Shown: positions 8,156 to 24,586, counted from the first letter of the stretch. The stretch: 64,000 bases of DNA from an uncultured Eubacteriales bacterium (GCA_900317425.1 ONGR01000005.1:1-64000), one strand, 5' to 3'. The notes: a model not told the origin generated them from the sequence alone. A program made the numbers and translations.

Positions 8156-8184
8156 ATTATATCGTCAATATAACGATTTTGCAA
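8156..8184 (-). promoter_or_regulatory. promoter of the PucR-like regulator
   Basis: Minus-strand TTGCAA (8184-8179), 17 bp spacer, TATAAT (8161-8156). A small inverted repeat, TTATAT/ATATAA with a 5-nt centre at 8158-8174, overlaps the -10 and spacer and could be an operator. Confidence 0.75.
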
Positions 8185-8251
8185 GAGGCTTTTCATGTTT
8201 TCTACAAATTTTTGCAGATTTTTTTGGCGTTCTGTCGATATATTTCCTAAC

Positions 8252-8953
8252 CTACTTTTTCAGCAGGCCCAGTTCCTCTTCCGTCAGCGTTCGGTATGCC
8301 CCCGGTGCCAGCCCCTCATCCAGCCGCAGCGGCCCCATGGCCAGCCGCTTCAGATAGGTCACGGGCTTTCCCCGATAGGCCAGCATCCGCTTGACCTGGT
8401 GGAATTTCCCCTCCTGCAACGTTACCAGACACTCCCGTGCCGACAGGATCTCCAATCCCGCCGGTCGACACACCAGTCCGTCATCCAGCGTCATGCCGGC
8501 GGCAAAGGCCTCCTCATCCGAGGGCTCCAGGTCGGCGGCCACCCGGGCATAATACAGCTTATCCACGTGGTACTTGGGACTGAGGAGCCGGTGTGTCAGA
8601 CCCCCGTCATCGGTGAGCAGCAGCAGTCCCTCGGTGTCCTTGTCCAGACGTCCCACAGGGGCCAGGCCCTTCTTCCGCCAGGCAGCCGGCAGCAGATCCA
8701 GCACCGTGCTCTGACGGCTGTCCTCGGTGGCCGTGAGGACACCTGCGGGCTTATGGAGCATCACGTAGGTGAATCTGGCATAGCCCACGGCCTCTCCGTC
8801 CACCCGGATCTCCACTTGCTCCGGATCAATCTTTTCGTCCGGTGCGGCCGCACACTGTCCGTCTACCAACACCCGGCCCTGGCGCACCAGGTCCTTCACC
8901 TCCCGCCGCGACCAGCGCCCGGTCCCGGCGATCACCTTATCCAGCCGTTCCAT
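8252..8953 (-). CDS. RsuA/RluB-family rRNA pseudouridine synthase
   Basis: Isomerises a specific uridine in rRNA to pseudouridine. The 233-residue product starts with an S4-type RNA-binding domain (MERLDKVIAGTGRWSRREVK, about 1-60). The catalytic domain contains APVGRLDKDTEGLLLLTDDG, in which the Asp of RLDKDTEG is the catalytic residue. It ends with the family's EGKFHQVKRMLA segment. RsuA (16S) and RluB/RluE (23S) cannot be separated by eye; RsuA fits the length better. ATG 8953 with GAGGTGAGAACA upstream is preferred to the 9040 start, which would overlap the divergent gene. Confidence 0.93.
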   Translation of the reverse strand: MERLDKVIAGTGRWSRREVKDLVRQGRVLVDGQCAAAPDEKIDPEQVEIRVDGEAVGYARFTYVMLHKPAGVLTATEDSRQSTVLDLLPAAWRKKGLAPVGRLDKDTEGLLLLTDDGGLTHRLLSPKYHVDKLYYARVAADLEPSDEEAFAAGMTLDDGLVCRPAGLEILSARECLVTLQEGKFHQVKRMLAYRGKPVTYLKRLAMGPLRLDEGLAPGAYRTLTEEELGLLKK

Positions 8954-9025
8954 TGTTCTCACCTCTTTTGTCATTTTAGCATATTTGACCCCCGTTGGAA
9001 ATATGAAATATACGAGGTGATGACG

Positions 9026-9490
9026 ATGTTCGTGGTACACATCAAAAACATCCGCCGTCTGGCTGTCATCGGCGGCAGCGCAGTTCTGGCAGTCGCTCTG
9101 CTGTGCGTTCTGGTGGGCTGCTTCGGCAAGAGCTCTGCCCCGGACCAGCAGCCCATCTCCGCCGCCAGCAACGACGAGCGCCTGGCCTATCTGACGGAGC
9201 TGGGCTGGCAGGTGGACCCGGAGCCGATCGAAACGCTGAATCTGCAGCTGCCGGAGGACCTGGCGGAGGAATGCGGGGACTATGTGGCCATCCAGGATCA
9301 GCAGGGCCTCCCCTTCGGTCAGTTTGGTGGCAAGACCGTCTCCCGCTATACCTATACTGTGACCAACTACCCCGATTGCAGCGGTCCCGTCCAGGTGAAT
9401 CTCTACGTCTGTGATGAACGTCTCATCGGTGGCGACGTGGTAGCCACCGGGGAAAACGGCTTCGTGCAGGGGCTGGCCTTCCCGGAATAA
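9026..9490 (+). CDS. DUF4830 lipoprotein-like protein
   Basis: 154-residue protein with a basic N-terminus, a hydrophobic stretch (about 11-30) and a Cys in LLCVLVGCFGKSS that fits a lipobox, so it is probably membrane-anchored outside the cell. The rest matches DUF4830: RLAYLTELGWQVDPEPIETL, then FGGKTVSRYTYTVTNYP, then a short strand pair ending VVATGENGFVQGLAF. The family is small, common in gut Clostridia and of unknown function. ATG 9026 is chosen because GAGGTG at 9014-9019 is too close to ATG 9020. It is divergent from the pseudouridine synthase and ends at a bidirectional terminator. Confidence 0.85.
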   Translation: MFVVHIKNIRRLAVIGGSAVLAVALLCVLVGCFGKSSAPDQQPISAASNDERLAYLTELGWQVDPEPIETLNLQLPEDLAEECGDYVAIQDQQGLPFGQFGGKTVSRYTYTVTNYPDCSGPVQVNLYVCDERLIGGDVVATGENGFVQGLAFPE

Positions 9491-9491
9491 G

Positions 9492-9525
9492 AAAAAAGAC
9501 TCGGAGCCGAAGCTCCGAGTCTTTT
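9492..9525. terminator. bidirectional terminator between DUF4830 gene and tuf
   Basis: AAAAGACTCGGAG (9494-9506) pairs with CTCCGAGTCTTTT (9513-9525) around a 6-nt loop, with T runs on both strands. It serves the plus-strand gene ending at 9490 and tuf ending at 9539. Confidence 0.92.
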
Positions 9526-9538
9526 CATTTGCAGGAAA

Positions 9539-10741
9539 TTACTCCTCGATGGCGATAACAACGCCGGAACCAACGGTACGGCCGCCCTCGCGGATAGCGA
9601 AGCGCAGACCATTCTCGATGGCGATGGGGGTGATCAGCTCAACGTTCATGTCGACGTTATCGCCGGGCATGCACATCTCGGTGCCCTCGGGCAGGGTGAT
9701 GACGCCGGTAACGTCGGTGGTACGGAAGTAGAACTGAGGACGATAGTTGTTGAAGAAGGGGGTGTGACGGCCGCCCTCGTCCTTGGTCAGAACGTAGACC
9801 TGGCCAACGAACTTGGTGTGGGGATGGATGGAACCGGGCTTGGACAGAACCTGGCCGCGCTCGATCTCGGTCTTGGCAACGCCGCGCAGCAGGGCGCCGA
9901 TGTTATCGCCGGCCTCAGCGTAGTCCAGCAGCTTGTGGAACATCTCGATACCGGTAACGACGGTCTCGCGCTTCTCGTCCTGCAGGCCGACGATCTCGAC
10001 CTTCTCGTTCAGCTTCAGGATACCACGCTCCACACGGCCGGTAGCCACGGTGCCGCGGCCGGAGATGGTGAAGACGTCCTCGACGGGCATCAGGAAGGGC
10101 ATATCCTCCTTGCGGTCGGGGGTGGGGATCCAGGTGTCAACAGCGTCCATGAGCTCCTTGATGCAGGCGTACTCGGGGGCGTTGGGATCGGTGGACTCGG
10201 AAACCAGAGCGTTCAGAGCGCTGCCGCGGATGATGGGGGTCTCATCGCCGGGGAAGCCGTAGAAGTCCAGCAGCTCGCGAACTTCCATCTCGACCAGCTC
10301 CAGCAGCTCCTCATCGTCGACCTGATCGCACTTGTTCAGGAAGACCAGCACGGAGGGCACGTTCACCTGACGGGCCAGCAGCAGGTGCTCACGAGTCTGA
10401 GCCATGGGGCCGTCGGAGGCGGCGATGACCAGGATAGCGCCGTCCATCTGGGCAGCACCGGTGATCATGTTCTTGATATAGTCGGCGTGGCCCGGGCAGT
10501 CAACGTGGGCATAGTGACGTTTAGCGGTCTCATACTCGACGTGAGCAGTGTTGATGGTGATACCGCGCTCGCGCTCCTCGGGAGCCTTGTCGATGGAAGA
10601 GTAGTCGGTGTACTCAGCGCCGCCCAGCAAAGCCAGGTACTTGGTGATGGCAGCGGTCAGAGTGGTCTTACCATGGTCGATGTGGCCGATGGTACCGATG
10701 TTAACGTGGGGCTTTGTTCTCTCAAATTTCTGCTTAGCCAT
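9539..10741 (-). CDS. tuf: elongation factor Tu
   Basis: GTPase that delivers aminoacyl-tRNA to the ribosome. The 400-residue product has G1 [10 protein letters not shown]3 DCPGHADY, G4 NKCD and G5 region RGSALNA, followed by the two beta-barrel domains ending in [13 protein letters not shown]. Length is standard. It is last in the str operon order and has its own promoter at 10808-10836, so it can be expressed apart from fusA. RBS AAGGAGG is well spaced. Confidence 0.99.
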   Translation of the reverse strand: MAKQKFERTKPHVNIGTIGHIDHGKTTLTAAITKYLALLGGAEYTDYSSIDKAPEERERGITINTAHVEYETAKRHYAHVDCPGHADYIKNMITGAAQMDGAILVIAASDGPMAQTREHLLLARQVNVPSVLVFLNKCDQVDDEELLELVEMEVRELLDFYGFPGDETPIIRGSALNALVSESTDPNAPEYACIKELMDAVDTWIPTPDRKEDMPFLMPVEDVFTISGRGTVATGRVERGILKLNEKVEIVGLQDEKRETVVTGIEMFHKLLDYAEAGDNIGALLRGVAKTEIERGQVLSKPGSIHPHTKFVGQVYVLTKDEGGRHTPFFNNYRPQFYFRTTDVTGVITLPEGTEMCMPGDNVDMNVELITPIAIENGLRFAIREGGRTVGSGVVIAIEE

Positions 10742-10807
10742 TTGAAAAAATCCTCCTTAACAGTTTGTACATTGTGTTACACGTGGTGCATTCAGACTAA
10801 CACCACT

Positions 10808-10836
10808 ATTTTACAGTATTTGTCCGGGAAAATCAA
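10808..10836 (-). promoter_or_regulatory. tuf-specific promoter
   Basis: Minus-strand TTGATT (10836-10831), 17 bp spacer, TAAAAT (10813-10808), in the fusA-tuf gap. It gives a leader of about 60 nt. Confidence 0.75.
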
Positions 10837-10851
10837 TCGTTATTTCACGAT

Positions 10852-12960
10852 TTAGCCGTTGTCGCGGCCGTTCCGCTTGTTGATCAGCTTCTCCTGCAGG
10901 CTCTTGGGCAGCTCCACATAGTGGCTGGGCTCCATGGTGTACTGACCACGGCCCTGGGTGCGGGAGCGCAGGTTGGTGGCATAACCGAACATCTCGGACA
11001 GCGGAACGAAGGCGTCGATCTGCTGGGCACCGGAGCGGGCCTCGTAGCCCTGGATCTGGCCGCGGCGGCCGTTCAGGTCGCCGATGACGTCGCCCATATA
11101 CTCGTCGGGGACGATGACACAGACCTTCATGATGGGCTCCAGCAGGACGGGATCGGCCTCACGCATGGCCTCCTTGAAGGCCATGGAGCCGGCGATCTTA
11201 AACGCCATTTCAGAGGAGTCGACCTCGTGATAAGAGCCGTCGTACAGGGTGACCTTCACGTCCACCACGGGATAGCCGGCCAGAATACCGGCCTGCATAG
11301 CGCCCTGGATACCGGCGTCCACGGCGGGGATATACTCCTTGGGCACGGCGCCGCCGACCACAGCATTGACGAACTCATAGCCCTTACCGGACTCATTGGG
11401 CTCCAGCGTGATCTTGACGTGGCCGTACTGACCGGAACCGCCGCTCTGGCGCTTGTACTTGGTCTCGTGGTTGACCTTCTTGCGGACGGTCTCCTTGTAG
11501 GCAACCTGGGGCGCGCCCACGTTGGCCTCCACCTTGAACTCCCGCAGCAGGCGGTCCACGATGATCTCCAGGTGCAGCTCGCCCATACCGGCGATGATGG
11601 TCTGACCCGTCTCCTCATCGGTGTAGGTGCGGAAGGTGGGATCCTCCTCGGCCAGCTTGGCCAGGGCGATGCCCATCTTCTCCTGACCGGCCTTGGTCTT
11701 GGGCTCGATGGCCACACGGATCACGGGCTCGGGGAACTCCATGCTCTCCAGGATGATGGGGTGCTTCTCATCGCACAGGGTATCACCGGTGGTGGTGTTC
11801 TTCAGGCCCACCACGGCGGCGATATCGCCGGCGTAGACGCACTCGATATCCTCCCGGTGGTTGGCGTGCATCTGCAGGATGCGGCCCATGCGCTCCCGGT
11901 GGCCCTTGGTGGCGTTGAGCACGGCGGAGCCGGCGGTCAGCGTACCGGAATAGACCCGGAAGAAGCCCAGACGGCCCACGTAGGGGTCGGTCATGATCTT
12001 GAATGCCAACGCGGCGAAGGGCTCGTCATCAGAGGAATGACGCTCTTCTTCCTCGTCGGTCTTGGGGTTGACGCCCGTGATAGCGGGAACGTCAGTAGGT
12101 GCGGGCATATAGTCCACAATGGCATCCAGCAGCTTCTGGACGCCCTTGTTGCGGTAGGAAGAACCGCAGACCACGGGCACCATCTCCACGGCCACGGTGG
12201 CCTTGCGGATGGCGGCACGGATCTTGTCGGTGGGGATCTCCTCGCCCTCCAGATACATCTCCATGATCTCGTCGTCGAACATGGAGACGGCATCCAGCAG
12301 CTTCTCCCGATACTCGTTGGCCAGATCCACCATATCCTCGGGGATCGGCTCCACGCGCATGTCCTCGCCCAGCTTGTCGTAGTAGATATCGGCATTCATC
12401 TCCACCAGGTCGATGATACCCTTGAAGGTATCCTCCTTACCGACGGGGAGCTGGATGGGCACGGCGTTGGCCTTCAGACGATCGGCCACCATGTCCAGCA
12501 CGTGATAGAAATCTGCGCCCGTGATGTCCATCTTGTTGACGTAGATCATACGGGGGACGTGATAGTGGTCGGCCTGACGCCACACGGTCTCGGACTGGGG
12601 TTCCACACCGCCCTTGGCGCACATAACGGTCACAGAGCCGTCCAGCACGCGCAGAGAACGTTCCACCTCCACAGTGAAGTCCACGTGACCCGGGGTGTCA
12701 ATGATATTGATGCGCGTCCGGGGGAACTGATCCTTGGAACCCTTCCAGTAGCAGGTGGTTGCGGCGGAGGTGATGGTGATACCACGCTCCTGCTCCTGCT
12801 CCATCCAGTCCATGGTGGCAGTACCCTCGTGCGTCTCACCGATTTTATAGTTGACGCCGGTGTAGTACAGAATCCGCTCCGTCGTGGTGGTCTTTCCTGC
12901 ATCAATGTGGGCCATGATGCCGATATTTCTCGTATTTTGCAGTGTAACCTTTCTCGGCAT
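10852..12960 (-). CDS. fusA: elongation factor G
   Basis: GTPase that drives ribosomal translocation. The 702-residue product carries G1 AHIDAGKTT, switch [10 protein letters not shown] and G4 NKMD in domain I, and the expected domains II-V, including [20 protein letters not shown] in domain V. RBS AAGGAGAACGGT precedes the ATG. It lies 30 nt downstream of rpsG in conserved str order. Confidence 0.99.
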   Translation of the reverse strand: MPRKVTLQNTRNIGIMAHIDAGKTTTTERILYYTGVNYKIGETHEGTATMDWMEQEQERGITITSAATTCYWKGSKDQFPRTRINIIDTPGHVDFTVEVERSLRVLDGSVTVMCAKGGVEPQSETVWRQADHYHVPRMIYVNKMDITGADFYHVLDMVADRLKANAVPIQLPVGKEDTFKGIIDLVEMNADIYYDKLGEDMRVEPIPEDMVDLANEYREKLLDAVSMFDDEIMEMYLEGEEIPTDKIRAAIRKATVAVEMVPVVCGSSYRNKGVQKLLDAIVDYMPAPTDVPAITGVNPKTDEEEERHSSDDEPFAALAFKIMTDPYVGRLGFFRVYSGTLTAGSAVLNATKGHRERMGRILQMHANHREDIECVYAGDIAAVVGLKNTTTGDTLCDEKHPIILESMEFPEPVIRVAIEPKTKAGQEKMGIALAKLAEEDPTFRTYTDEETGQTIIAGMGELHLEIIVDRLLREFKVEANVGAPQVAYKETVRKKVNHETKYKRQSGGSGQYGHVKITLEPNESGKGYEFVNAVVGGAVPKEYIPAVDAGIQGAMQAGILAGYPVVDVKVTLYDGSYHEVDSSEMAFKIAGSMAFKEAMREADPVLLEPIMKVCVIVPDEYMGDVIGDLNGRRGQIQGYEARSGAQQIDAFVPLSEMFGYATNLRSRTQGRGQYTMEPSHYVELPKSLQEKLINKRNGRDNG

Positions 12961-12990
12961 ACCGTTCTCCTTTTCCTTAACCTGCGCGGA

Positions 12991-13461
12991 TTACCAGCGG
13001 AAGTGGGCGAAGGCCTTGTTGGACTCGGCCATCTTGTGGGTATCCTCGCGCTTCTTCACGGCGGCGCCGGTATTGTTGGCGGCGTCCATGATCTCACCTG
13101 CCAGGCGCTCGGCCATGGTGCGCTCGCTGCGGGCGCGGGAGTAGTTGGTCAGCCAGCGCAGACCCAGGGTCTGACGACGGGCGGGACGAACTTCCATGGG
13201 GACCTGATAGGTAGCACCGCCGACACGGCGGGCCTTGACTTCCAGGCTGGGCATGATGTTCTCCATAGCCTGGTTGAAAACTTCCTGGGGCTCGTTGCCG
13301 GTCTTCTCCTTAATGATGTCAAAGGCACCATACACGACCTTCTGAGCCACGCCCTTCTTGCCATCCAGCATAATGCTGTTGACCAGCTTGGTCACCAGCA
13401 CGGAGCCGTACATGGGATCGGGCAAAATATCTCTTTTGGGAACATTACCTCTTCTGGGCAC
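12991..13461 (-). CDS. rpsG: 30S ribosomal protein S7
   Basis: Primary 16S rRNA-binding protein that nucleates assembly of the 30S head. The 156-residue product begins [15 protein letters not shown] and contains the family hallmark [20 protein letters not shown], ending [14 protein letters not shown] after a Lys/Arg helix. The start is GTG at 13461 with GGAGGG upstream. The in-frame ATG at 13479 would add six residues and overlap the ribosome site. Confidence 0.97.
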   Translation of the reverse strand: MPRRGNVPKRDILPDPMYGSVLVTKLVNSIMLDGKKGVAQKVVYGAFDIIKEKTGNEPQEVFNQAMENIMPSLEVKARRVGGATYQVPMEVRPARRQTLGLRWLTNYSRARSERTMAERLAGEIMDAANNTGAAVKKREDTHKMAESNKAFAHFRW

Positions 13462-13497
13462 TTTGCTTCCCTCCTTCATAAGAATATGATTTCATAG

Positions 13498-13527
13498 GTA
13501 CTCAACAGCCGCCATCGGCTGTTGTAC
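13498..13527 (-). promoter_or_regulatory. intercistronic RNA hairpin between rpsL and rpsG
   Basis: CAACAGCCG (13503-13511) pairs perfectly with CGGCTGTTG (13516-13524) over a 4-nt loop, with flanking GTAC sequences that could extend it. There is no T run, so it is not an intrinsic terminator. In E. coli, S7 represses translation by binding the rpsL-rpsG intercistronic RNA; this stem is at the equivalent place, but a shared mechanism is inference. Confidence 0.55.
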
Positions 13528-13594
13528 GGCCTGCCAAAGAGGTAGATATAAAACTATAGAACCTATTCGGCAAAGCGCTTTCGTTTGCTGGGAT

Positions 13595-14011
13595 TTACTT
13601 GCTCTTGGGACGCTTGGCGCCGTACTTGGAACGGCCCTGCATGCGGCCCTGAACGCCCTGGGTATCCAGCGTACCGCGGATGATGTGGTAACGAACACCG
13701 GGCAGGTCCTTGACACGGCCGCCGCGGATCATGACCACGGAGTGCTCCTGCAGAGAATGGCCGACACCGGGGATGTAAGCGGTGACCTCATAGCCGTTCG
13801 TCAGGCGGACACGGGCGATCTTACGCAGAGCGGAGTTGGGCTTCTTGGGGGTCGCAGTTCTCACGGCGGTGCAGACGCCACGCTTCTGGGGGGAGGACAG
13901 GTTGGTCTCCTTGTTCTTCAGCGTGTTCAGACCCTTCTGCATAGCGGGAGAGTTGGACTTGTAGGTGCTCTTCTTCCGGCCCTGCTTGACCAGCTGATTA
14001 AAAGTAGGCAT
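13595..14011 (-). CDS. rpsL: 30S ribosomal protein S12
   Basis: Decoding-centre protein of the small subunit. The 138-residue product has the conserved [20 protein letters not shown] and [17 protein letters not shown] segments. The lysines at the usual streptomycin-resistance positions (in PKKPNS and RVKDLPG) are wild type. The 11-residue C-terminal stretch [12 protein letters not shown] is normal for Firmicutes. Confidence 0.99.
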   Translation of the reverse strand: MPTFNQLVKQGRKKSTYKSNSPAMQKGLNTLKNKETNLSSPQKRGVCTAVRTATPKKPNSALRKIARVRLTNGYEVTAYIPGVGHSLQEHSVVMIRGGRVKDLPGVRYHIIRGTLDTQGVQGRMQGRSKYGAKRPKSK

Positions 14012-14097
14012 GCGAATAGACTCCTTTCTTCAGATTTTTTGGGATCGCTCCCTATATTTTCCGCGGAATAAAGGAATTTTATTCCGGAAAAACCAGA

Positions 14098-14343
14098 TTA
14101 TTTTGACAGCAGCGCCACAGCGGCAGTGCCCACCGAGATGCCGGCGGCTTTGCCCAGCTGCTGCACGGTGTAGCTCTGCTCCACCGGGATGTTCCCCAGG
14201 CGGCACAGCTCCAGCACCGGCTCTGTCAGGAGGGGATCGGCGTCCCGGGCCAGGAAGATCTTTCCGGCCCGTCCGGCGGCGATAGCCCGGCGCGTCTGCT
14301 TCAGGCCGGTCACCTTATCCTTTGTGGCGAGCCCTTCCAGCAC
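14098..14343 (-). CDS. L7Ae/L30e-family RNA-binding protein (YbxF/RplGB-like)
   Basis: Small kink-turn RNA-binding protein of 81 residues. In Bacillus its counterpart is encoded at the same place between rpoC and rpsL. The sequence reads LATKDKVTGLKQTRRAIAAG, then AGKIFLARDADPLLTEPVLE, then a C-terminal GISVGTAAVALL typical of L7Ae. The start is GTG 14343, preceded by GGGAGGG at 7 nt. The frame is open much further upstream (to 14769), but that part runs through the promoter and is a shadow. It heads the str operon from the promoter at 14407-14435. Confidence 0.9.
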   Translation of the reverse strand: MLEGLATKDKVTGLKQTRRAIAAGRAGKIFLARDADPLLTEPVLELCRLGNIPVEQSYTVQQLGKAAGISVGTAAVALLSK

Positions 14344-14406
14344 CGGGTTTCCCTCCCTGCCATCGGCATGGCAAAATTCACGGAAAACATATCCGCGCAA
14401 TTTGGA

Positions 14407-14435
14407 ATTATAACATAGCGGCCGTCCATCGTCAA
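14407..14435 (-). promoter_or_regulatory. str operon promoter
   Basis: Minus-strand TTGACG (14435-14430), 17 bp spacer, TATAAT (14412-14407), about 60 nt before the L7Ae-like start. It is the strongest candidate for driving L7Ae-rpsL-rpsG-fusA. Confidence 0.9.
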
Positions 14436-14525
14436 GTGGATTTGCGCCAAAAATTTGGGAATCTGACAAGAAAAACCGCCGTAATTCCGTCGTTTTCCAC
14501 GAAGAGGGAATTTGCGCCCGTTCAC

Positions 14526-15164
14526 CTATACCAAAAGCCATTTCCGGCCGCCCGGCAGTTCCAGAAGGCTGCCCGGCGTCTCCTCCAGGATCTCGCCGGT
14601 CATAGCCCGCACCACAGCCTCCTCCCGGTAATCGGGATCCTCGTGCCAACGGGAGAAGTACAGCCGCTCCCCGTCCCGGAAGCAAAAGGTCTCCGCGGGG
14701 CCGATGGGGAAATCCGCCCGCTCCGGCCAGACGATCTGGAACCGATCCCCTGCCTGCCGGGTCAGGCACAGGGGCGCCGTGTGGGGCATGAGGTTGTAGC
14801 AGTCCTTCACCGTGGACCGGGGCAGGGTGACGATGGGCGTAACCGCTTCCCTCTCCGGCTCAAACCGCAGCAGCTGGATCTCTCCGGCGGGAAAGTCCAC
14901 CGCCAGCAGCACGATGGTGCCGTTATCATAGACCGGACGTCCGAAGTACTGCCCCTCCCTGGGGCTCACCGGCTCAAGGAGCCGCCCGTCCGCCGAACGG
15001 ACCAGCACCAGGCGGTTGCTCTTGATCCGGTGCCGCTGTGCGAAGAGCTTCTCCGCCTCATAGAGATCCCCGCTGGTGTAGTCGGTGCCCCAGTACCAGG
15101 TCAGTCCGTCATCCAGCGGTGACAGATAGGAGATCCCACGGGTTTGGATGGTCTGTACGTTCAT
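14526..15164 (-). CDS. unknown 212-residue protein between rpoC and the str operon
   Basis: Not recognised. It starts MNVQTIQTRGISYLSPLDDG after GGGGAGG. It has no signal peptide or membrane span and reads as an all-beta protein of repeated short strands (GTDYTSGDLYEAEKLFAQ, NRLVLVRSADGRLLEPVSPR, IVLLAVDFPAGEIQLLRFEP), suggesting a propeller-like or WD-like beta fold. Codon use fits the region. Its own promoter (15202-15231) and a palindrome at the expected start of transcription make it a separately regulated unit placed within an otherwise conserved gene string. Confidence 0.75.
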   Translation of the reverse strand: MNVQTIQTRGISYLSPLDDGLTWYWGTDYTSGDLYEAEKLFAQRHRIKSNRLVLVRSADGRLLEPVSPREGQYFGRPVYDNGTIVLLAVDFPAGEIQLLRFEPEREAVTPIVTLPRSTVKDCYNLMPHTAPLCLTRQAGDRFQIVWPERADFPIGPAETFCFRDGERLYFSRWHEDPDYREEAVVRAMTGEILEETPGSLLELPGGRKWLLV

Positions 15165-15179
15165 AGCTGCCTCCCCTCT

Positions 15180-15194
15180 TACGTGTGACACGTA
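15180..15194. promoter_or_regulatory. palindrome at the +1 region, candidate operator
   Basis: TACGTGT-G-ACACGTA is a perfect inverted repeat around one central base, about 8 nt downstream of the -10 box at 15202-15207. A repressor bound here would block initiation of the gene at 14526-15164. Confidence 0.5.
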
Positions 15195-15201
15195 GATATT
15201 A

Positions 15202-15231
15202 ATTGTATCATGTTTTTCTTTTCTCCGTCAA
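15202..15231 (-). promoter_or_regulatory. promoter of the unknown gene at 14526-15164
   Basis: Minus-strand TTGACG (15231-15226), 18 bp spacer, TACAAT (15207-15202), just after the rpoC terminator. Confidence 0.8.
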
Positions 15232-15242
15232 TTTTTCTGTGC

Positions 15243-15277
15243 AAAAAACCGGCGCCCGATTCCATCGGGCGCCGGTT
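15243..15277 (-). terminator. rpoBC operon terminator
   Basis: CCGGCGCCCGAT (15249-15260) pairs with ATCGGGCGCCGG (15264-15275) over a 3-nt loop, followed on the minus strand by six Ts. Confidence 0.94.
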
Positions 15278-15300
15278 TCGGCTGTTGGGATGAAAGTATC

Positions 15301-19005
<3,705 letters not shown>

Positions 19006-19025
19006 TCTGTAGCTCCTCCTTTTTC

Positions 19026-22724
<3,699 letters not shown>

Positions 22725-22747
22725 TACTCACGCCTTTCTTTTCGCTT

Positions 22748-22861
22748 TTAGTCGGGGGAAACGTCTTGCGGGACTTGCTGCTCCACCTTTTCGATACGCA
22801 CGGGTTTGTTGTATGTTTTGCAGCTGCCCCACTTGTATTTTGCAGAGGAAGGTGGTATCAT
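22748..22861 (-). CDS. possible 37-residue leader ORF upstream of rpoB
   Basis: ATG 22861 opens 37 codons ending TAA at 22750-22748, 23 nt before rpoB. The product would start MIPPSSAKYKWGSCKTYNK and end QDVSPD. It lies wholly within the rpoB leader RNA and follows a strong hairpin. There is no clear ribosome site, which counts against translation. The open length and tight fit to the leader make it worth noting. Confidence 0.3.
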   Translation of the reverse strand: MIPPSSAKYKWGSCKTYNKPVRIEKVEQQVPQDVSPD

Positions 22862-22863
22862 AT

Positions 22864-22897
22864 GGATAGTTAAAAGGGGCGGAAGGCCCTACTATCC
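22864..22897 (-). promoter_or_regulatory. stem-loop at the 5' end of the rpoB leader
   Basis: GGATAGT (22864-22870) pairs with ACTATCC (22891-22897), with an inner GGGC/GCCC stem, starting about 8 nt after the predicted transcription start. There is no T run. It could stabilise the mRNA or be a regulatory element. Confidence 0.5.
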
Positions 22898-22912
22898 GAA
22901 TATAAGCGTCTT

Positions 22913-22941
22913 ATTTTACCAAATCGCTCCTTGCTTGTCAA
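22913..22941 (-). promoter_or_regulatory. rpoBC promoter
   Basis: Minus-strand TTGACA (22941-22936), 17 bp spacer, TAAAAT (22918-22913). Confidence 0.93.
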
Positions 22942-22973
22942 GGGGTTTTTCTTTTTATTTGGGATATTTCTGC

Positions 22974-23007
22974 AAAAAAGTCCCGCAGCTGATGCTGCGG
23001 GACTTTT
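22974..23007 (-). terminator. terminator of the O-antigen-ligase-like gene
   Basis: AAAAGTCCCGCAGC (22976-22989) pairs with GCTGCGGGACTTTT (22994-23007) over a 4-nt loop. T runs occur on both strands; on the minus strand it isolates rpoB from the upstream gene. Confidence 0.93.
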
Positions 23008-23025
23008 CTTTTCTTTCAGGACTTT

Positions 23026-24507
23026 TTATTTATTCGCCGCCGTGCGGGCGGGATAGCGCACGGTTCTTCCCGGTATCAGCTGTTCCGCCGGTACCGCCAC
23101 GTCGCCCACCGCGTCCTCCACCATGGCAAAGAGCATCACCATCATGGCGGCGTTGGGGAACGGGCAGAACTCTCCGGGGTTGGTCATGGACACCATCAGC
23201 ATCCCCAGATAGCTCATGGCCAGCATGGCCACGAAGGGATCCCTTCTTCCCTGCCACAGCAGCGCCACCCGGTCGTTGATGAGGCGGCCGTATGCCGCCA
23301 CACCCAGTACGCCCATGCTGCCGGCGATCTGAGCCGGCATATTGTGGTAGAAGAACATACTGCCCGGCACGCCGGTAAACAGATAGCTGTTGGCGGTGTT
23401 GCCCAGTCCTACGCCAAAGGCCGGATGGTCCAGAAAGTCCACCACAGACTGGGCCAGCAGCGCCCAGCGCTCCTCGCTGCCGCTGATCAGATGTCCCCCG
23501 GTCAGGCGGCTCTGGTACAGGACCTTGATGTTTTCCAGGCCGAAGCACAACAGGAATGCCCCGGCCATCATCAGCAGAACGGTCATCGTGCTGCGGGAGA
23601 TCACCCGGAAGCGCACCATATAGACGCATCCCAGCGCCAGCAGCACGGTGCCGAACACCAGAGCGCTGCGGCTGCCGGTAAAGAGCATCGCCGCGGCGAT
23701 CAGCACACCGGGCACCGCGTACCACCGGCTGCGGCGGGAGAGATAGAACGCCGCAGGCAGGGTGGTCACCAGAACGGTGGCGCAGAAATTCCGGCACTTG
23801 AACTTGGGAACCGCCCCGGCCAGCGCCGCGAACTCATCCCAGTGGCGGATGCAGAGGGCCGCTACCACGGCGGCCATTCCCAATCCCACCACCAGCCAGA
23901 TCTGGGCAAACCGCACCTGCACGTCGTATTGTTTCCGCTCAAACAGTTGGGATCGGAAAATGACATACAGCGCCAGCATCCCCAGGCCCAGGCCGAGGGT
24001 ATAATAGATCATCAGAGGCGTCGTGCGGCTGTTCAGGGACAACACGTCGCAGCCGCTCATGACCGTGGCGACGGATACCAGTGCCAGACCCCGCCAGCTG
24101 GTCCCCAGCCGGAAGTGCACCGGCCAGATGAAAAAGTGAAGGATCAGCGCCGCAATAAAGGCGCAGAGCAGCGGAATGCACGGCAGGAATACCGTCAGAT
24201 CCTCATACTCCGGCCCTGCCAACAGAATCGCCAGCGTAAGGGGACATACCGCCGCCAGAAAATCCGGGCACGCCGCCAGAAACCAGGTTGCCGTGCCTAT
24301 CAGGACCGCCGCACCGGCCACCTGCCGGTCCGCAGCCAGTGCCAGAATGAATACACCCAGCAGCGCCGGAAAATATCCGCCGCTGAGCCAGAAACTCTCC
24401 GTCACCTCCGCCATGCGGCTGACAGCCCGGTAGCCACGGCGTCGCGCAAAACGCCACAGCCCCCTGGCCCTCTCCAGAGAGGAGGCATCAAATAATTGTC
24501 GGAACAT
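23026..24507 (-). CDS. O-antigen ligase / polymerase-like membrane protein
   Basis: 493-residue polytopic membrane protein with about 10-12 hydrophobic segments. The C-terminal third has the Wzy/WaaL-type pattern: a large extracytoplasmic loop containing SRLTGGHLISGSEERWALLA and HPAFGVGLGNTANSYLFTGV, then a His (FFYHNMPAQIAGSMG) before the last helices. Such proteins transfer or polymerise surface glycans on lipid carriers. No other glycan genes are adjacent, so the substrate is unknown. ATG 24507 (MFRQLFDASS) with AAGGAG upstream is preferred to 24591. Its promoter is at 24680-24708. Confidence 0.82.
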   Translation of the reverse strand: MFRQLFDASSLERARGLWRFARRRGYRAVSRMAEVTESFWLSGGYFPALLGVFILALAADRQVAGAAVLIGTATWFLAACPDFLAAVCPLTLAILLAGPEYEDLTVFLPCIPLLCAFIAALILHFFIWPVHFRLGTSWRGLALVSVATVMSGCDVLSLNSRTTPLMIYYTLGLGLGMLALYVIFRSQLFERKQYDVQVRFAQIWLVVGLGMAAVVAALCIRHWDEFAALAGAVPKFKCRNFCATVLVTTLPAAFYLSRRSRWYAVPGVLIAAAMLFTGSRSALVFGTVLLALGCVYMVRFRVISRSTMTVLLMMAGAFLLCFGLENIKVLYQSRLTGGHLISGSEERWALLAQSVVDFLDHPAFGVGLGNTANSYLFTGVPGSMFFYHNMPAQIAGSMGVLGVAAYGRLINDRVALLWQGRRDPFVAMLAMSYLGMLMVSMTNPGEFCPFPNAAMMVMLFAMVEDAVGDVAVPAEQLIPGRTVRYPARTAANK

Positions 24508-24574
24508 GGATAGAAAGCGCTCCTTATCGCAAAAAGCGAACGATATGGCAATCACCGACGTACCTTCCGTACGC

Positions 24575-24586
24575 CGGCACGTGCCG
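24575..24586. promoter_or_regulatory. 12-bp palindrome in the leader of the ligase-like gene
   Basis: CGGCACGTGCCG is a perfect palindrome flanked by GTAC on both sides in imperfect symmetry. It lies about 90 nt downstream of the -10 box and 68 nt before the start codon, so it could be an operator or an RNA hairpin. Confidence 0.4.

Noticed and set aside
10921..13497. 858-codon plus-strand ORF opposite fusA and rpsG
   Set aside because: Shadow of conserved genes; spans a known intercistronic gap.
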